Origin: Escarpia spicata
Lineage: Eukaryota > Annelida > Polychaeta > Sabellida > Siboglinidae
NCBI GenBank assembly: GCA_963995525.1
Contig: CAXEFP010000936.1
Span: forward strand, 185,319 to 249,318
Length of the DNA: 64,000 bases
Direction of reading: 5' to 3'
Part shown: piece by piece, positions 52,539-64,000 of the stretch
Layout: every line of letters begins with the position of its first letter
How positions within the stretch are numbered: position 1 is the stretch's first letter
Notes under the pieces: model-generated
Seen by the model: the letters and a program-made list of their open reading frames with translations, nothing else
Databases searched by the model: none
Told to the model about the DNA's origin: nothing
Position numbers and translations under genes: made by a program

Positions 52539-55364
52539 ATCTCATAAATTTTGTTCGAAAACTTTGACATGGGACATGTTTGTATCGTGAGTACTGAATG
52601 TACTGCTGCTTTAGACAAGATAAAACATCAAATGGGGATGAGTTTTCACACCTATAACTTACGTAATATGTTCTTGTAACTTACGTGACGGAGATAAAAC
52701 GGTAACATGCATTCCCATTTGTGGTTAATCTAGTTATGTGTGTAGCTTGATATCAGTCTAGCCTTCGTGAAGATTTGTAACATGCAAAACATCTATTTGG
52801 GGTAAGACCACATTAAGGATCCGTCCGCCGAAAAAAGTGCACTTAAAATACCGTTATGCTGTGATATGCATAAATTTTGTTCGAAAACTTTGACATGGGA
52901 CATGTTTGTATCGTGAGTACTGAATGTACTGCTGCTTTAGACAAGATAAAACATCAAATGGGGATGAGTTTTCACACCTATAACTTACGTAATATGTTCT
53001 TGTAACTTACGTGACGGAGATAAAACGGTAACATGCATTCCCATTTGTGGTTAATCTAGTTATGTGTGTAGCTTGATATCAGTCTAGCCTTCGTGAAGAT
53101 TTGTAACATGCAAAACATCTATTTGGGGTAAGACCACATTAAGGATCCGTCCGCCGAAAAAAGTGCACTTAAAATACCGTTATGCTGTGATATGCATAAA
53201 TTTTGTTCGAAAACTTTGACATGGGACATGTTTGTATCGTGAGTACTGAATGTACTGCTGCTTTAGACAAGATAAAACATCAAATGGGGATGAGTTTTCA
53301 CACCTATAACTTACGTAATATGTTCTTGTAACTTACGTGACGGAGATAAAACGGTAACATGCATTCCCATTTGTGGTTAATCTAGTTATGTGTGTAGCTT
53401 GATATCAGTCTAGCCTTCGTGAAGATTTGTAACATGCAAAACATCTATTTGGGGTAAGACCACATTAAGGATCCGTCCGCCGAAAAAAGTGCACTTAAAA
53501 TACCGTTATGCTGTGATATGCATAAATTTTGTTCGAAAACTTTGACATGGGACATGTTTGTATCGTGAGTACTGAATGTACTGCTGCTTTAGACAAGATA
53601 AAACATCAAATGGGGATGAGTTTTCACACCTATAACTTACGTAATATGTTCTTGTAACTTACGTGACGGAGATAAAACGGTAACATGCATTCCCATTTGT
53701 GGTTAATCTAGTTATGTGTGTAGCTTGATATCAGTCTAGCCTTCGTGAAGATTTGTAACATGCAAAACATCTATTTGGGGTAAGACCACATTAAGGATCC
53801 GTCCGCCGAAAAAAGTGCACTTAAAATACCGTTATGCTGTGATATGCATAAATTTTGTTCGAAAACTTTGACATGGGACATGTTTGTATCGTGAGTACTG
53901 AATGTACTGCTGCTTTAGACAAGATAAAACATCAAATGGGGATGAGTTTTCACACCTATAACTTACGTAATATGTTCTTGTAACTTACGTGACGGAGATA
54001 AAACGGTAACATGCATTCCCATTTGTGGTTAATCTAGTTATGTGTGTAGCTTGATATCAGTCTAGCCTTCGTGAAGATTTGTAACATGCAAAACATCTAT
54101 TTGGGGTAAGACCACATTAAGGATCCGTCCGCCGAAAAAAGTGCACTTAAAATACCGTTATGCTGTGATATGCATAAATTTTGTTCGAAAACTTTGACAT
54201 GGGACATGTTTGTATCGTGAGTACTGAATGTACTGCTGCTTTAGACAAGATAAAACATCAAATGGGGATGAGTTTTCACACCTATAACTTACGTAATATG
54301 TTCTTGTAACTTACGTGACGGAGATAAAACGGTAACATGCATTCCCATTTGTGGTTAATCTAGTTATGTGTGTAGCTTGATATCAGTCTAGCCTTCGTGA
54401 AGATTTGTAACATGCAAAACATCTATTTGGGGTAAGACCACATTAAGGATCCGTCCGCCGAAAAAAGTGCACTTAAAATACCGTTATGCTGTGATATGCA
54501 TAAATTTTGTTCGAAAACTTTGACATGGGACATGTTTGTATCGTGAGTACTGAATGTACTGCTGCTTTAGACAAGATAAAACATCAAATGGGGATGAGTT
54601 TTCACACCTATAACTTACGTAATATGTTCTTGTAACTTACGTGACGGAGATAAAACGGTAACATGCATTCCCATTTGTGGTTAATCTAGTTATGTGTGTA
54701 GCTTGATATCAGTCTAGCCTTCGTGAAGATTTGTAACATGCAAAACATCTATTTGGGGTAAGACCACATTAAGGATCCGTCCGCCGAAAAAAGTGCACTT
54801 AAAATACCGTTATGCTGTGATATGCATAAATTTTGTTCGAAAACTTTGACATGGGACATGTTTGTATCGTGAGTACTGAATGTACTGCTGCTTTAGACAA
54901 GATAAAACATCAAATGGGGATGAGTTTTCACACCTATAACTTACGTAATATGTTCTTGTAACTTACGTGACGGAGATAAAACGGTAACATGCATTCCCAT
55001 TTGTGGTTAATCTAGTTATGTGTGTAGCTTGATATCAGTCTAGCCTTCGTGAAGATTTGTAACATGCAAAACATCTATTTGGGGTAAGACCACATTAAGG
55101 ATCCGTCCGCCGAAAAAAGTGCACTTAAAATACCGTTATGCTGTGATATGCATAAATTTTGTTCGAAAACTTTGACATGGGACATGTTTGTATCGTGAGT
55201 ACTGAATGTACTGCTGCTTTAGACAAGATAAAACATCAAATGGGGATGAGTTTTCACACCTATAACTTACGTAATATGTTCTTGTAACTTACGTGACGGA
55301 GATAAAACGGTAACATGCATTCCCATTTGTGGTTAATCTAGTTATGTGTGTAGCTTGATATCAG

Positions 55365-56015
55365 TCTAGCCTTCGTGAAGATTTGTAACATGCAAAACAT
55401 CTATTTGGGGTAAGACTACATTAAGGATCCGTCCGCCGAAAAAAGTGCACTTAAAATACCGTTATGCTGTGATATGCATAAATTTTGTTCGAAAACTTTG
55501 ACATGGGACATGTTTGTATCGTGAGTACTGAATGTACTGCTGCTTTAGACAAGATAAAACATCAAATGGGGATGAGTTTTCACACCTATAACTTACGTAA
55601 TATGTTCTTGTAATTACGTGACGGAGATAAAACGGTAACATGCATTCCCATTTGTGGTTAATCTAGTTATGTGTGTAGCTTGATATCAGTCTAGCCTTCG
55701 TGAAGATTTGTAACATGCAAAACATCTATTTGGGGTAAGACTACATTAAGGATCCGTCCGCCGAAAAAAGTGCACTTAAAATACCGTTATGCTGTGATAT
55801 GCATAAATTTTGTTCGAAAACTTTGACATGGGACATGTTTGTATCGTGAGTACTGAATGTACTGCTGCTTTAGACAAGATAAAACATCAAATGGGGATGA
55901 GTTTTCACACCTATAACTTACGTAATATGTTCTTGTAACTTACGTGACGGAGATAAAACGGTAACATGCATTCCCATTTGTGGTTAATCTAGTTATGTGT
56001 GTAGCTTGATATCAG
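55365..56015. repeat. Adjacent monomer pair with shared GACTACATT variant
   Basis: The monomers at 55365 and 55690 both read GACTACATT where others read GACCACATT, consistent with a single-unit duplication. The first also lost one C in GTAACTTACG near 55614. They mark the start of the zone where private variants become common again. Confidence 0.6.
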
Positions 56016-59000
56016 TCTAGCCTTCGTGAAGATTTGTAACATGCAAAACATCTATTTGGGGTAAGACCACATTAAGGATCCGTCCGCCGAAAAAAGTGCA
56101 CTTAAAATACCGTTATGCTGTGATATGCATAAATTTTTTTCGAAAACTTTGACATGGGACATGTTTGTATCGTGAGTACTCAATGTACTGCTGCTTTAGA
56201 CAAGATAAAACATCAAATGGGGATGAGTTTTCACACCTATAACTTACGTAATATGTTCTTGTAACTTACGTGACGGAGATAAAACGGTAACATGCATTCC
56301 CATTTGTGGTTAATCTAGTTATGTGTGTAGCTTGATATCAGTCTAGCCTTCGTGAAGATTTGTAACATGCAAAACATCTATTTGGGGTAAGACCACATTA
56401 AGGATCCGTCCGCCGAAAAAAGTGCACTTAAAATACCGTTATGCTGTGATATGCATAAATTTTGTTCGAAAACTTTGACATGGAACATGTTTGTATCGTG
56501 AGTACTGAATGTACTGCTGCTTTAGACAAGATAAAACATCAAATGGGGATGAGTTTTCACACCTATAACTTACGTAATATGTTCTTGTAACTTACGTGAC
56601 GGAGATAAAACGGTAACATGCATTCCCATTTGTGGTTAATCTAGTTATGTGTGTAGCTTGATATCAGTCTAGCCTTCGTGAAGATTTGTAACATGCAAAA
56701 CATCTATTTGGGGTAAGACCACATTAAGGATCCGTCCGCCGAAAAAAGTGCACTTAAAATACCGTTATGCTGTGATATGCATAAATTTTGTTCGAAAACT
56801 TTGACATGGGACATGTTTGTATCGTGAGTACTGAATGTACTGCTGCTTTAGACAAGATAAAACATCAAATGGGGATGAGTTTTCACACCTATAACTTACG
56901 TAATATGTTCTTGTAACTTACGTGACGGAGATAAAACGGTAACATGCATTCCCATTTGTGGTTAATCTAGTTATGTGTGTAGCTTGATATCAGTCTAGCC
57001 TTCGTGAAGATTTGTAACATGCAAAACATCTATTTGGGGTAAGACCACATTAAGGATCCGTCCGCCGAAAAAAGTGCACTTAAAATACCGTTATGCTGTG
57101 ATATGCATAAATTTTGTTCGAAAACTTTGACATGGGACATGTTTGTATCGTGAGTACTGAATGTACTGCTGCTTTAGACAAGATAAAACATCAAATGGGG
57201 ATGAGTTTTCACACCTATAACTTACGTAATATGTTCTTGTAACTTACGTGACGGAGATAAAACGGTAACATGCATTCCCATTTGTGGTTAATCTAGTTAT
57301 GTGTGTAGCTTGATATCAGTCTAGCCTTCGTGAAGATTTGTAACATGCAAAACATCTATTTGGGGTAAGACCACATTAAGGATCCGTCCGCCGAAAAAAG
57401 TGCACTTAAAATACCGTTATGCTGTGATATGCATAAATTTTGTTCGAAAACTTTGACATGGGACATGTTTGTATCGTGAGTACTGAATGTACTGCTGCTT
57501 TAGACAAGATAAAACATCAAATGGGGATGAGTTTTCACACCTATAACTTACGTAATATGTTCTTGTAACTTACGTGACGGAGATAAAACGGTAACATGCA
57601 TTCCCATTTGTGGTTAATCTAGTTATGTGTGTAGCTTGATATCAGTCTAGCCTTCGTGAAGATTTGTAACATGCAAAACATCTATTTGGGGTAAGACCAC
57701 ATTAAGGATCCGTCCGCCGAAAAAAGTGCACTTAAAATACCGTTATGCTGTGATATGCATAAATTTTGTTCGAAAACTTTGACATGGGACATGTTTGTAT
57801 CGTGAGTACTGAATGTACTGCTGCTTTAGACAAGATAAAACATCAAATGGGGATGAGTTTTCACACCTATAACTTACGTAATATGTTCTTGTAACTTACG
57901 TGACGGAGATAAAACGGTAACATGCATTCCCATTTGTGGTTAATCTAGTTATGTGTGTAGCTTGATATCAGTCTAGCCTTCGTGAAGATTTGTAACATGC
58001 AAAACATCTATTTGGGGTAAGACCACATTAAGGATCCGTCCGCCGAAAAAAGTGCACTTAAAATACCGTTATGCTGTGATATGCATAAATTTTGTTCGAA
58101 AACTTTGACATGGGACATGTTTGTATCGTGAGTACTGAATGTACTGCTGCTTTAGACAAGATAAAACATCAAATGGGGATGAGTTTTCACACCTATAACT
58201 TACGTAATATGTTCTTGTAACTTACGTGACGGAGATAAAACGGTAACATGCATTCCCATTTGTGGTTAATCTAGTTATGTGTGTAGCTTGATATCAGTCT
58301 AGCCTTCGTGAAGATTTGTAACATGCAAAACATCTATTTGGGGTAAGACCACATTAAGGATCCGTCCGCCGAAAAAAGTGCACTTAAAATACCGTTATGC
58401 TGTGATATGCATAAATTTTGTTCGAAAACTTTGACATGGGACATGTTTGTATCGTGAGTACTGAATGTACTGCTGCTTTAGACAAGATAAAACATCAAAT
58501 GGGGATGAGTTTTCACACCTATAACTTACGTAATATGTTCTTGTAACTTACGTGACGGAGATAAAACGGTAACATGCATTCCCATTTGTGGTTAATCTAG
58601 TTATGTGTGTAGCTTGATATCAGTCTAGCCTTCGTGAAGATTTGTAACATGCAAAACATCTATTTGGGGTAAGACCACATTAAGGATCCGTCCGCCGAAA
58701 AAAGTGCACTTAAAATACCGTTATGCTGTGATATGCATAAATTTTGTTCGAAAACTTTGACATGGGACATGTTTGTATCGTGAGTACTGAATGTACTGCT
58801 GCTTTAGACAAGATAAAACATCAAATGGGGATGAGTTTTCACACCTATAACTTACGTAATATGTTCTTGTAACTTACGTGACGGAGATAAAACGGTAACA
58901 TGCATTCCCATTTGTGGTTAATCTAGTTATGTGTGTAGCTTGATATCAGTCTAGCCTTCGTGAAGATTTGTAACATGCAAAACATCTATTTGGGGTAAGA

Positions 59001-62000
59001 CCACATTAAGGATCCGTCCGCCGAAAAAAGTGCACTTAAAATACCGTTATGCTGTGATATGCATAAATTTTGTTCGAAAACTTTGACATGGGACATGTTT
59101 GTATCGTGAGTACTGAATGTACTGCTGCTTTAGACAAGATAAAACATCAAATGGGGATGAGTTTTCACACCTATAACTTACGTAATATGTTCTTGTAACT
59201 TACGTGACGGAGATAAAACGGTAACATGCATTCCCATTTGTGGTTAATCTAGTTATGTGTGTAGCTTGATATCAGTCTAGCCTTCGTGAAGATTTGTAAC
59301 ATGCAAAACATCTATTTGGGGTAAGACCACATTAAGGATCCGTCCGCCGAAAAAAGTGCACTTAAAATACCGTTATGCTGTGATATGCATAAATTTTGTT
59401 CGAAAACTTTGACATGGGACATGTTTGTATCGTGAGTACTGAATGTACTGCTGCTTTAGACAAGATAAAACATCAAATGGGGATGAGTTTTCACACCTAT
59501 AACTTACGTAATATGTTCTTGTAACTTACGTGACGGAGATAAAACGGTAACATGCATTCCCATTTGTGGTTAATCTAGTTATGTGTGTAGCTTGATATCA
59601 GTCTAGCCTTCGTGAAGATTTGTAACATGCAAAACATCTATTTGGGGTAAGACCACATTAAGGATCCGTCCGCCGAAAAAAGTGCACTTAAAATACCGTT
59701 ATGCTGTGATATGCATAAATTTTGTTCGAAAACTTTGACATGGGACATGTTTGTATCGTGAGTACTGAATGTACTGCTGCTTTAGACAAGATAAAACATC
59801 AAATGGGGATGAGTTTTCACACCTATAACTTACGTAATATGTTCTTGTAACTTACGTGACGGAGATAAAACGGTAACATGCATTCCCATTTGTGGTTAAT
59901 CTAGTTATGTGTGTAGCTTGATATCAGTCTAGCCTTCGTGAAGATTTGTAACATGCAAAACATCTATTTGGGGTAAGACCACATTAAGGATCCGTCCGCC
60001 GAAAAAAGTGCACTTAAAATACCGTTATGCTGTGATATGCATAAATTTTGTTCGAAAACTTTGACATGGGACATGTTTGTATCGTGAGTACTGAATGTAC
60101 TGCTGCTTTAGACAAGATAAAACATCAAATGGGGATGAGTTTTCACACCTATAACTTACGTAATATGTTCTTGTAACTTACGTGACGGAGATAAAACGGT
60201 AACATGCATTCCCATTTGTGGTTAATCTAGTTATGTGTGTAGCTTGATATCAGTCTAGCCTTCGTGAAGATTTGTAACATGCAAAACATCTATTTGGGGT
60301 AAGACCACATTAAGGATCCGTCCGCCGAAAAAAGTGCACTTAAAATACCGTTATGCTGTGATATGCATAAATTTTGTTCGAAAACTTTGACATGGGACAT
60401 GTTTGTATCGTGAGTACTGAATGTACTGCTGCTTTAGACAAGATAAAACATCAAATGGGGATGAGTTTTCACACCTATAACTTACGTAATATGTTCTTGT
60501 AACTTACGTGACGGAGATAAAACGGTAACATGCATTCCCATTTGTGGTTAATCTAGTTATGTGTGTAGCTTGATATCAGTCTAGCCTTCGTGAAGATTTG
60601 TAACATGCAAAACATCTATTTGGGGTAAGACCACATTAAGGATCCGTCCGCCGAAAAAAGTGCACTTAAAATACCGTTATGCTGTGATATGCATAAATTT
60701 TGTTCGAAAACTTTGACATGGGACATGTTTGTATCGTGAGTACTGAATGTACTGCTGCTTTAGACAAGATAAAACATCAAATGGGGATGAGTTTTCACAC
60801 CTATAACTTACGTAATATGTTCTTGTAACTTACGTGACGGAGATAAAACGGTAACATGCATTCCCATTTGTGGTTAATCTAGTTATGTGTGTAGCTTGAT
60901 ATCAGTCTAGCCTTCGTGAAGATTTGTAACATGCAAAACATCTATTTGGGGTAAGACCACATTAAGGATCCGTCCGCCGAAAAAAGTGCACTTAAAATAC
61001 CGTTATGCTGTGATATGCATAATTTTTTTTCGAAAACTTTGACATGGGACATGTTTGTATCGTGAGTACTGAATGTACTGCTGCTTTAGACAAGATAAAA
61101 CATCAAATGGGGATGAGTTTTCACACCTATAACTTACGTAATATGTTCTTGTAACTTACGTGACGGAGATAAAACGGTAACATGCATTCCCATTTGTGGT
61201 TAATCTAGTTATGTGTGTAGCTTGATATCAGTCTAGCCTTCGTGAAGATTTGTAACATGCAAAACATCTATTTGGGGTAAGACCACATTAAGGATCCGTC
61301 CGCCGAAAAAAGTGCACTTAAAATACCGTTATGCTGTGATATGCATAAATTTTGTTCGAAAACTTTGACATGGGACATGTTTGTATCGTGAGTACTGAAT
61401 GTACTGCTGCTTTAGACAAGATAACATCAAATGGGGATGAGTTTTCACACCTATAACTTACGTAATATGTTCTTGTAACTTACGTGACGGAGATAAAACG
61501 GTAACATGCATTCCCATTTGTGGTTAATCTAGTTATGTGTGTAGCTTGATATCAGTCTAGCCTTCGTGAAGATTTGTAACATGCAAAACATCTATTTGGG
61601 GTAAGACCACATTAAGGATCCGTCCGCCGAAAAAAGTGCACTTAAAATACCGTTATGCTGTGATATGCATAAATTTTGTTCGAAAACTTTGACATGGGAC
61701 ATGTTTGTTTCGTGAGTACTGAATGTACTGCTGCTTTAGACAAGATAAAACATCAAATGGGGATGAGTTTTCACACCTATAACTTACGTAATATGTTCTT
61801 GTAACTTACGTGACGGAGATAAAACGGTAACATGCATTCCCATTTGTGGTTAATCTAGTTATGTGTGTAGCTTGATATCAGTCTAGCCTTCGTGAAGATT
61901 TGTAACATGCAAAACATCTATTTGGGGTAAGACCACATTAAGGATCCGTCCGCCGAAAAAAGTGCACTTAAAATACCGTTATGCTGTGATATGCATAAAT

Positions 62001-63577
62001 TTTGTTCGAAAACTTTGACATGGGACATGTTTGTATCGTGAGTACTGAATGTACTGCTGCTTTAGACAAGATAAAACATCAAATGGGGATGAGTTTTCAA
62101 ACCTATAACTTACGTAATATGTTCTTGTAACTTACGTGACGGAGATAAAACGGTAACATGCATTCCCATTTGTGGTTAATCTAGTTATGTGTGTAGCTTG
62201 ATATCAGTCTAGCCTTCGTGAAGATTTGTAACATGCAAAACATCTATTTGGGGTAAGACCACATTAAGGATCCGTCCGCCGAAAAAAGTGCACTTAAAAT
62301 ACCGTTATGCTGTGATATGCATAAATTTTGTTCGAAAACTTTGACATGGGACATGTTTGTATCGTGAGTACTGAATGTACTGCTGCTTTAGACAAGATAA
62401 AACATCAAATGGGGATGAGTTTTCACACCTATAACTTACGTAATATGTTCTTGTAACTTACGTGACGGAGATAAAACGGTAACATGCATTCCCATTTGTG
62501 GTTAATCTAGTTATGTGTGTAGCTTGATATCAGTCTAGCCTTCGAGAAGATTTGTAACATGCAAAACATCTATTTGGGGTAAGACCACATTAAGGATCCG
62601 TCCGCCGAAAAAAGTGCACTTAAAATACCGTTATGCTGTGATATGCATAAATTTGGTTCGAAAACTTTGACATGGGACATGTTTGTATCGTGAGTACTGA
62701 ATGTACTGCTGCTTTAGACAAGATAAAACATCAAATGGGGATGAGTTTTCACACCTATAACTTACGTAATATGTTCTTGTAACTTACGTGACGGAGATAA
62801 AACGGTAACATGCATTCCCATTTGTGGTTAATCTAGTTATGTGTGTAGCTTGATATCAGTCTAGCCTTCGTGAAGATTTGTAACATGCAAAACATCTATT
62901 TGGGGTAAGACCACATTAAGGATCCGTCCGCCGAAAAAAGTGCACTTAAAATACCGTTATGCTGTGATATGCATAAATTTTGTTCGAAAACTTTGACATG
63001 GGACATGTTTGTATCGTGAGTACTGAATGTACTGCTGCTTTAGACAAGATAAAACATCAAATGGGGATGAGTTTTCACACCTATAACTTACGTAATATGT
63101 TCTTGTAACTTACGTGACGGAGATAAAACGGTAACATGCATTCCCATTTGTGGTTAATCTAGTTATGTGTGTAGCTTGATATCAGTCTAGCCTTCGTGAA
63201 GATTTGTAACATGCAAAACATCTATTTGGGGTAAGACCACATTAAGGATCCGTCCGCCGAAAAAAGTGCACTTAAAATACCGTTATGCTGTGATATGCAT
63301 AAATTTTGTTCGAAAACTTTGACATGGGACATGTTTGTATCGTGAGTACTGAATGTACTGCTGCTTTAGACAAGATAAAACATCAAATGGGGATGAGTTT
63401 TCACACCTATAACTTACGTAATATGTTCTTGTAACTTACGTGACGGAGATAAAACGGTAACATGCATTCCCATTTGTGGTTAATCTAGTTATGTGTGTAG
63501 CTTGATATCAGTCTAGCCTTCGTGAAGATTTGTAACATGCAAAACATCTATTTGGGGTAAGACCACATTAAGGATCC

Positions 63578-64000
63578 TTCCGCCGAAAAAAGTGCACTAC
63601 AAATACCGTTTTGCTGTGATATGCATTAATTTTTTTCGAACATTTTGACATGGGACATGTTTGTCTCGTGAGTACTGAATGTACTGCTGCTTTAGACAAG
63701 ATAAAACATCAAATGGGGATGAGTTTTCACACCTATAACTTACGTAATATGTTCTTGTAACTTACGTGACGGGGATAAAACGGTAACATGCATTCCCATT
63801 TGGGGTTAATCTAGTTATGTGTGTAGCTTGATATCAATCTAGCCTTCGTGAAGATTTGTAACGTGCAAAACATCTATTTGGGGTAAGACCACATTAAAGA
63901 TCCTTCCGCCGAAAAAAGTGCACTACAAATACCGTTTTGCTGTGATTTGCATTAATTTTTTTCGAAAACTTTCATATGGGACATGTTTGTCTCGTGAGTA
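63578..64000. repeat. Diverged satellite monomer type at the right edge
   Basis: From 63578 the sequence changes character. Two successive monomers share GATCCTTCCGCC, GCACTACAAATACC, GTTTTGCTG, GCATTAATTTTTTTCG and TTTGTCTCGTG, and each has further private changes (for example GACGGGGAT, ATATCAATC, AACGTGCAAAAC, TTTCATATGGG). The shared set shows a distinct subfamily and not random error. Tandem arrays are typically least homogenised at their edges, so the array may end soon after the window. Confidence 0.85.

Larger units (their letters stand above)
25298..64000. repeat. 326-bp satellite array, right block (118 full copies plus partial ends)
   Basis: This continues the left array in the same orientation and phase: 73 bases complete the split monomer, 118 complete units run from 25371 to 63837, and 163 bases of another follow. 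Every monomer I read in this block has A at position 302; the C form, common on the left, is absent. Length changes are rare: -1 near 27218, +2 near 38407, several in the 39.1-39.8 kb patch, +3 near 52539, -1 near 55614 and -2 near 61424. Variants such as 117 C, 253 G, 37 A, 42 A and 189 C recur at multiples of 326 bp. There is no coding frame or RNA gene. Confidence 0.98.

Noticed and set aside
1..64000. Telomeric repeats marking a chromosome end
   Set aside because: No TTAGGG, TTAGG or related short telomere arrays occur in the window on either strand.
1..64000. A multi-gene novel system
   Set aside because: Apart from the single LINE frame, no coding region can be supported. The rest is non-coding satellite.

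Overview
The window is about 95% satellite DNA. A 326-bp monomer (about 37% GC, counted by hand on the first copy) is repeated head to tail in one orientation from base 1 to base 64000. There are 67 complete copies on the left, 118 complete copies on the right, one copy split by an insertion and a half copy at the right end, about 186.5 in all. The array runs off both ends of the window. No reading frame of any length, tRNA, rRNA or other gene is visible in the satellite. A long homogenised tandem array interrupted by a non-LTR retrotransposon points to an animal nuclear genome. The element's relatives (CR1/L2-type LINEs with a 2A-like peptide, known from sea urchins, amphioxus, molluscs and cnidarians) suggest a marine invertebrate, but I cannot name the species.

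Layout. Bases 1-22095 are the left array. Its monomers carry a limited set of point variants arranged in repeated multi-monomer blocks (6-, 7- and 10-monomer periods), so the array has higher-order structure made by recent segmental duplication. Bases 22096-25293 (3198 bp) are a single LINE inserted on the minus strand, flanked by a 4-bp target-site duplication (CTTA). It has a 3' hairpin, an (AAT)n microsatellite tail and one long open frame encoding a 2A-like peptide, an APE-type endonuclease and a reverse transcriptase with all the catalytic motifs I looked for. The frame is open up to the 5' junction and has no in-frame ATG before Met196, so the copy is 5'-truncated. Bases 25298-64000 are the right array. 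It starts in exact phase with the left array but lacks the common left-array variant at monomer position 302. It contains a short indel-rich patch (about 39103-39795), a very uniform block (about 39796-52538), a zone of rising private variation (about 55400-62700) and a strongly diverged monomer type from 63578 to the end, as expected near an array edge.

How the parts relate. The satellite is the host sequence. It evolves by unequal exchange, and the LINE landed in it once, after monomer position 253. The LINE has not been amplified with the surrounding monomers, so it is younger than the local duplications. I see no multi-gene system here. The points most worth following are the 2A-bearing LINE with its structured 3' end, the change in satellite composition at the LINE, the higher-order blocks, and a probable assembly seam near 39.1-39.8 kb.
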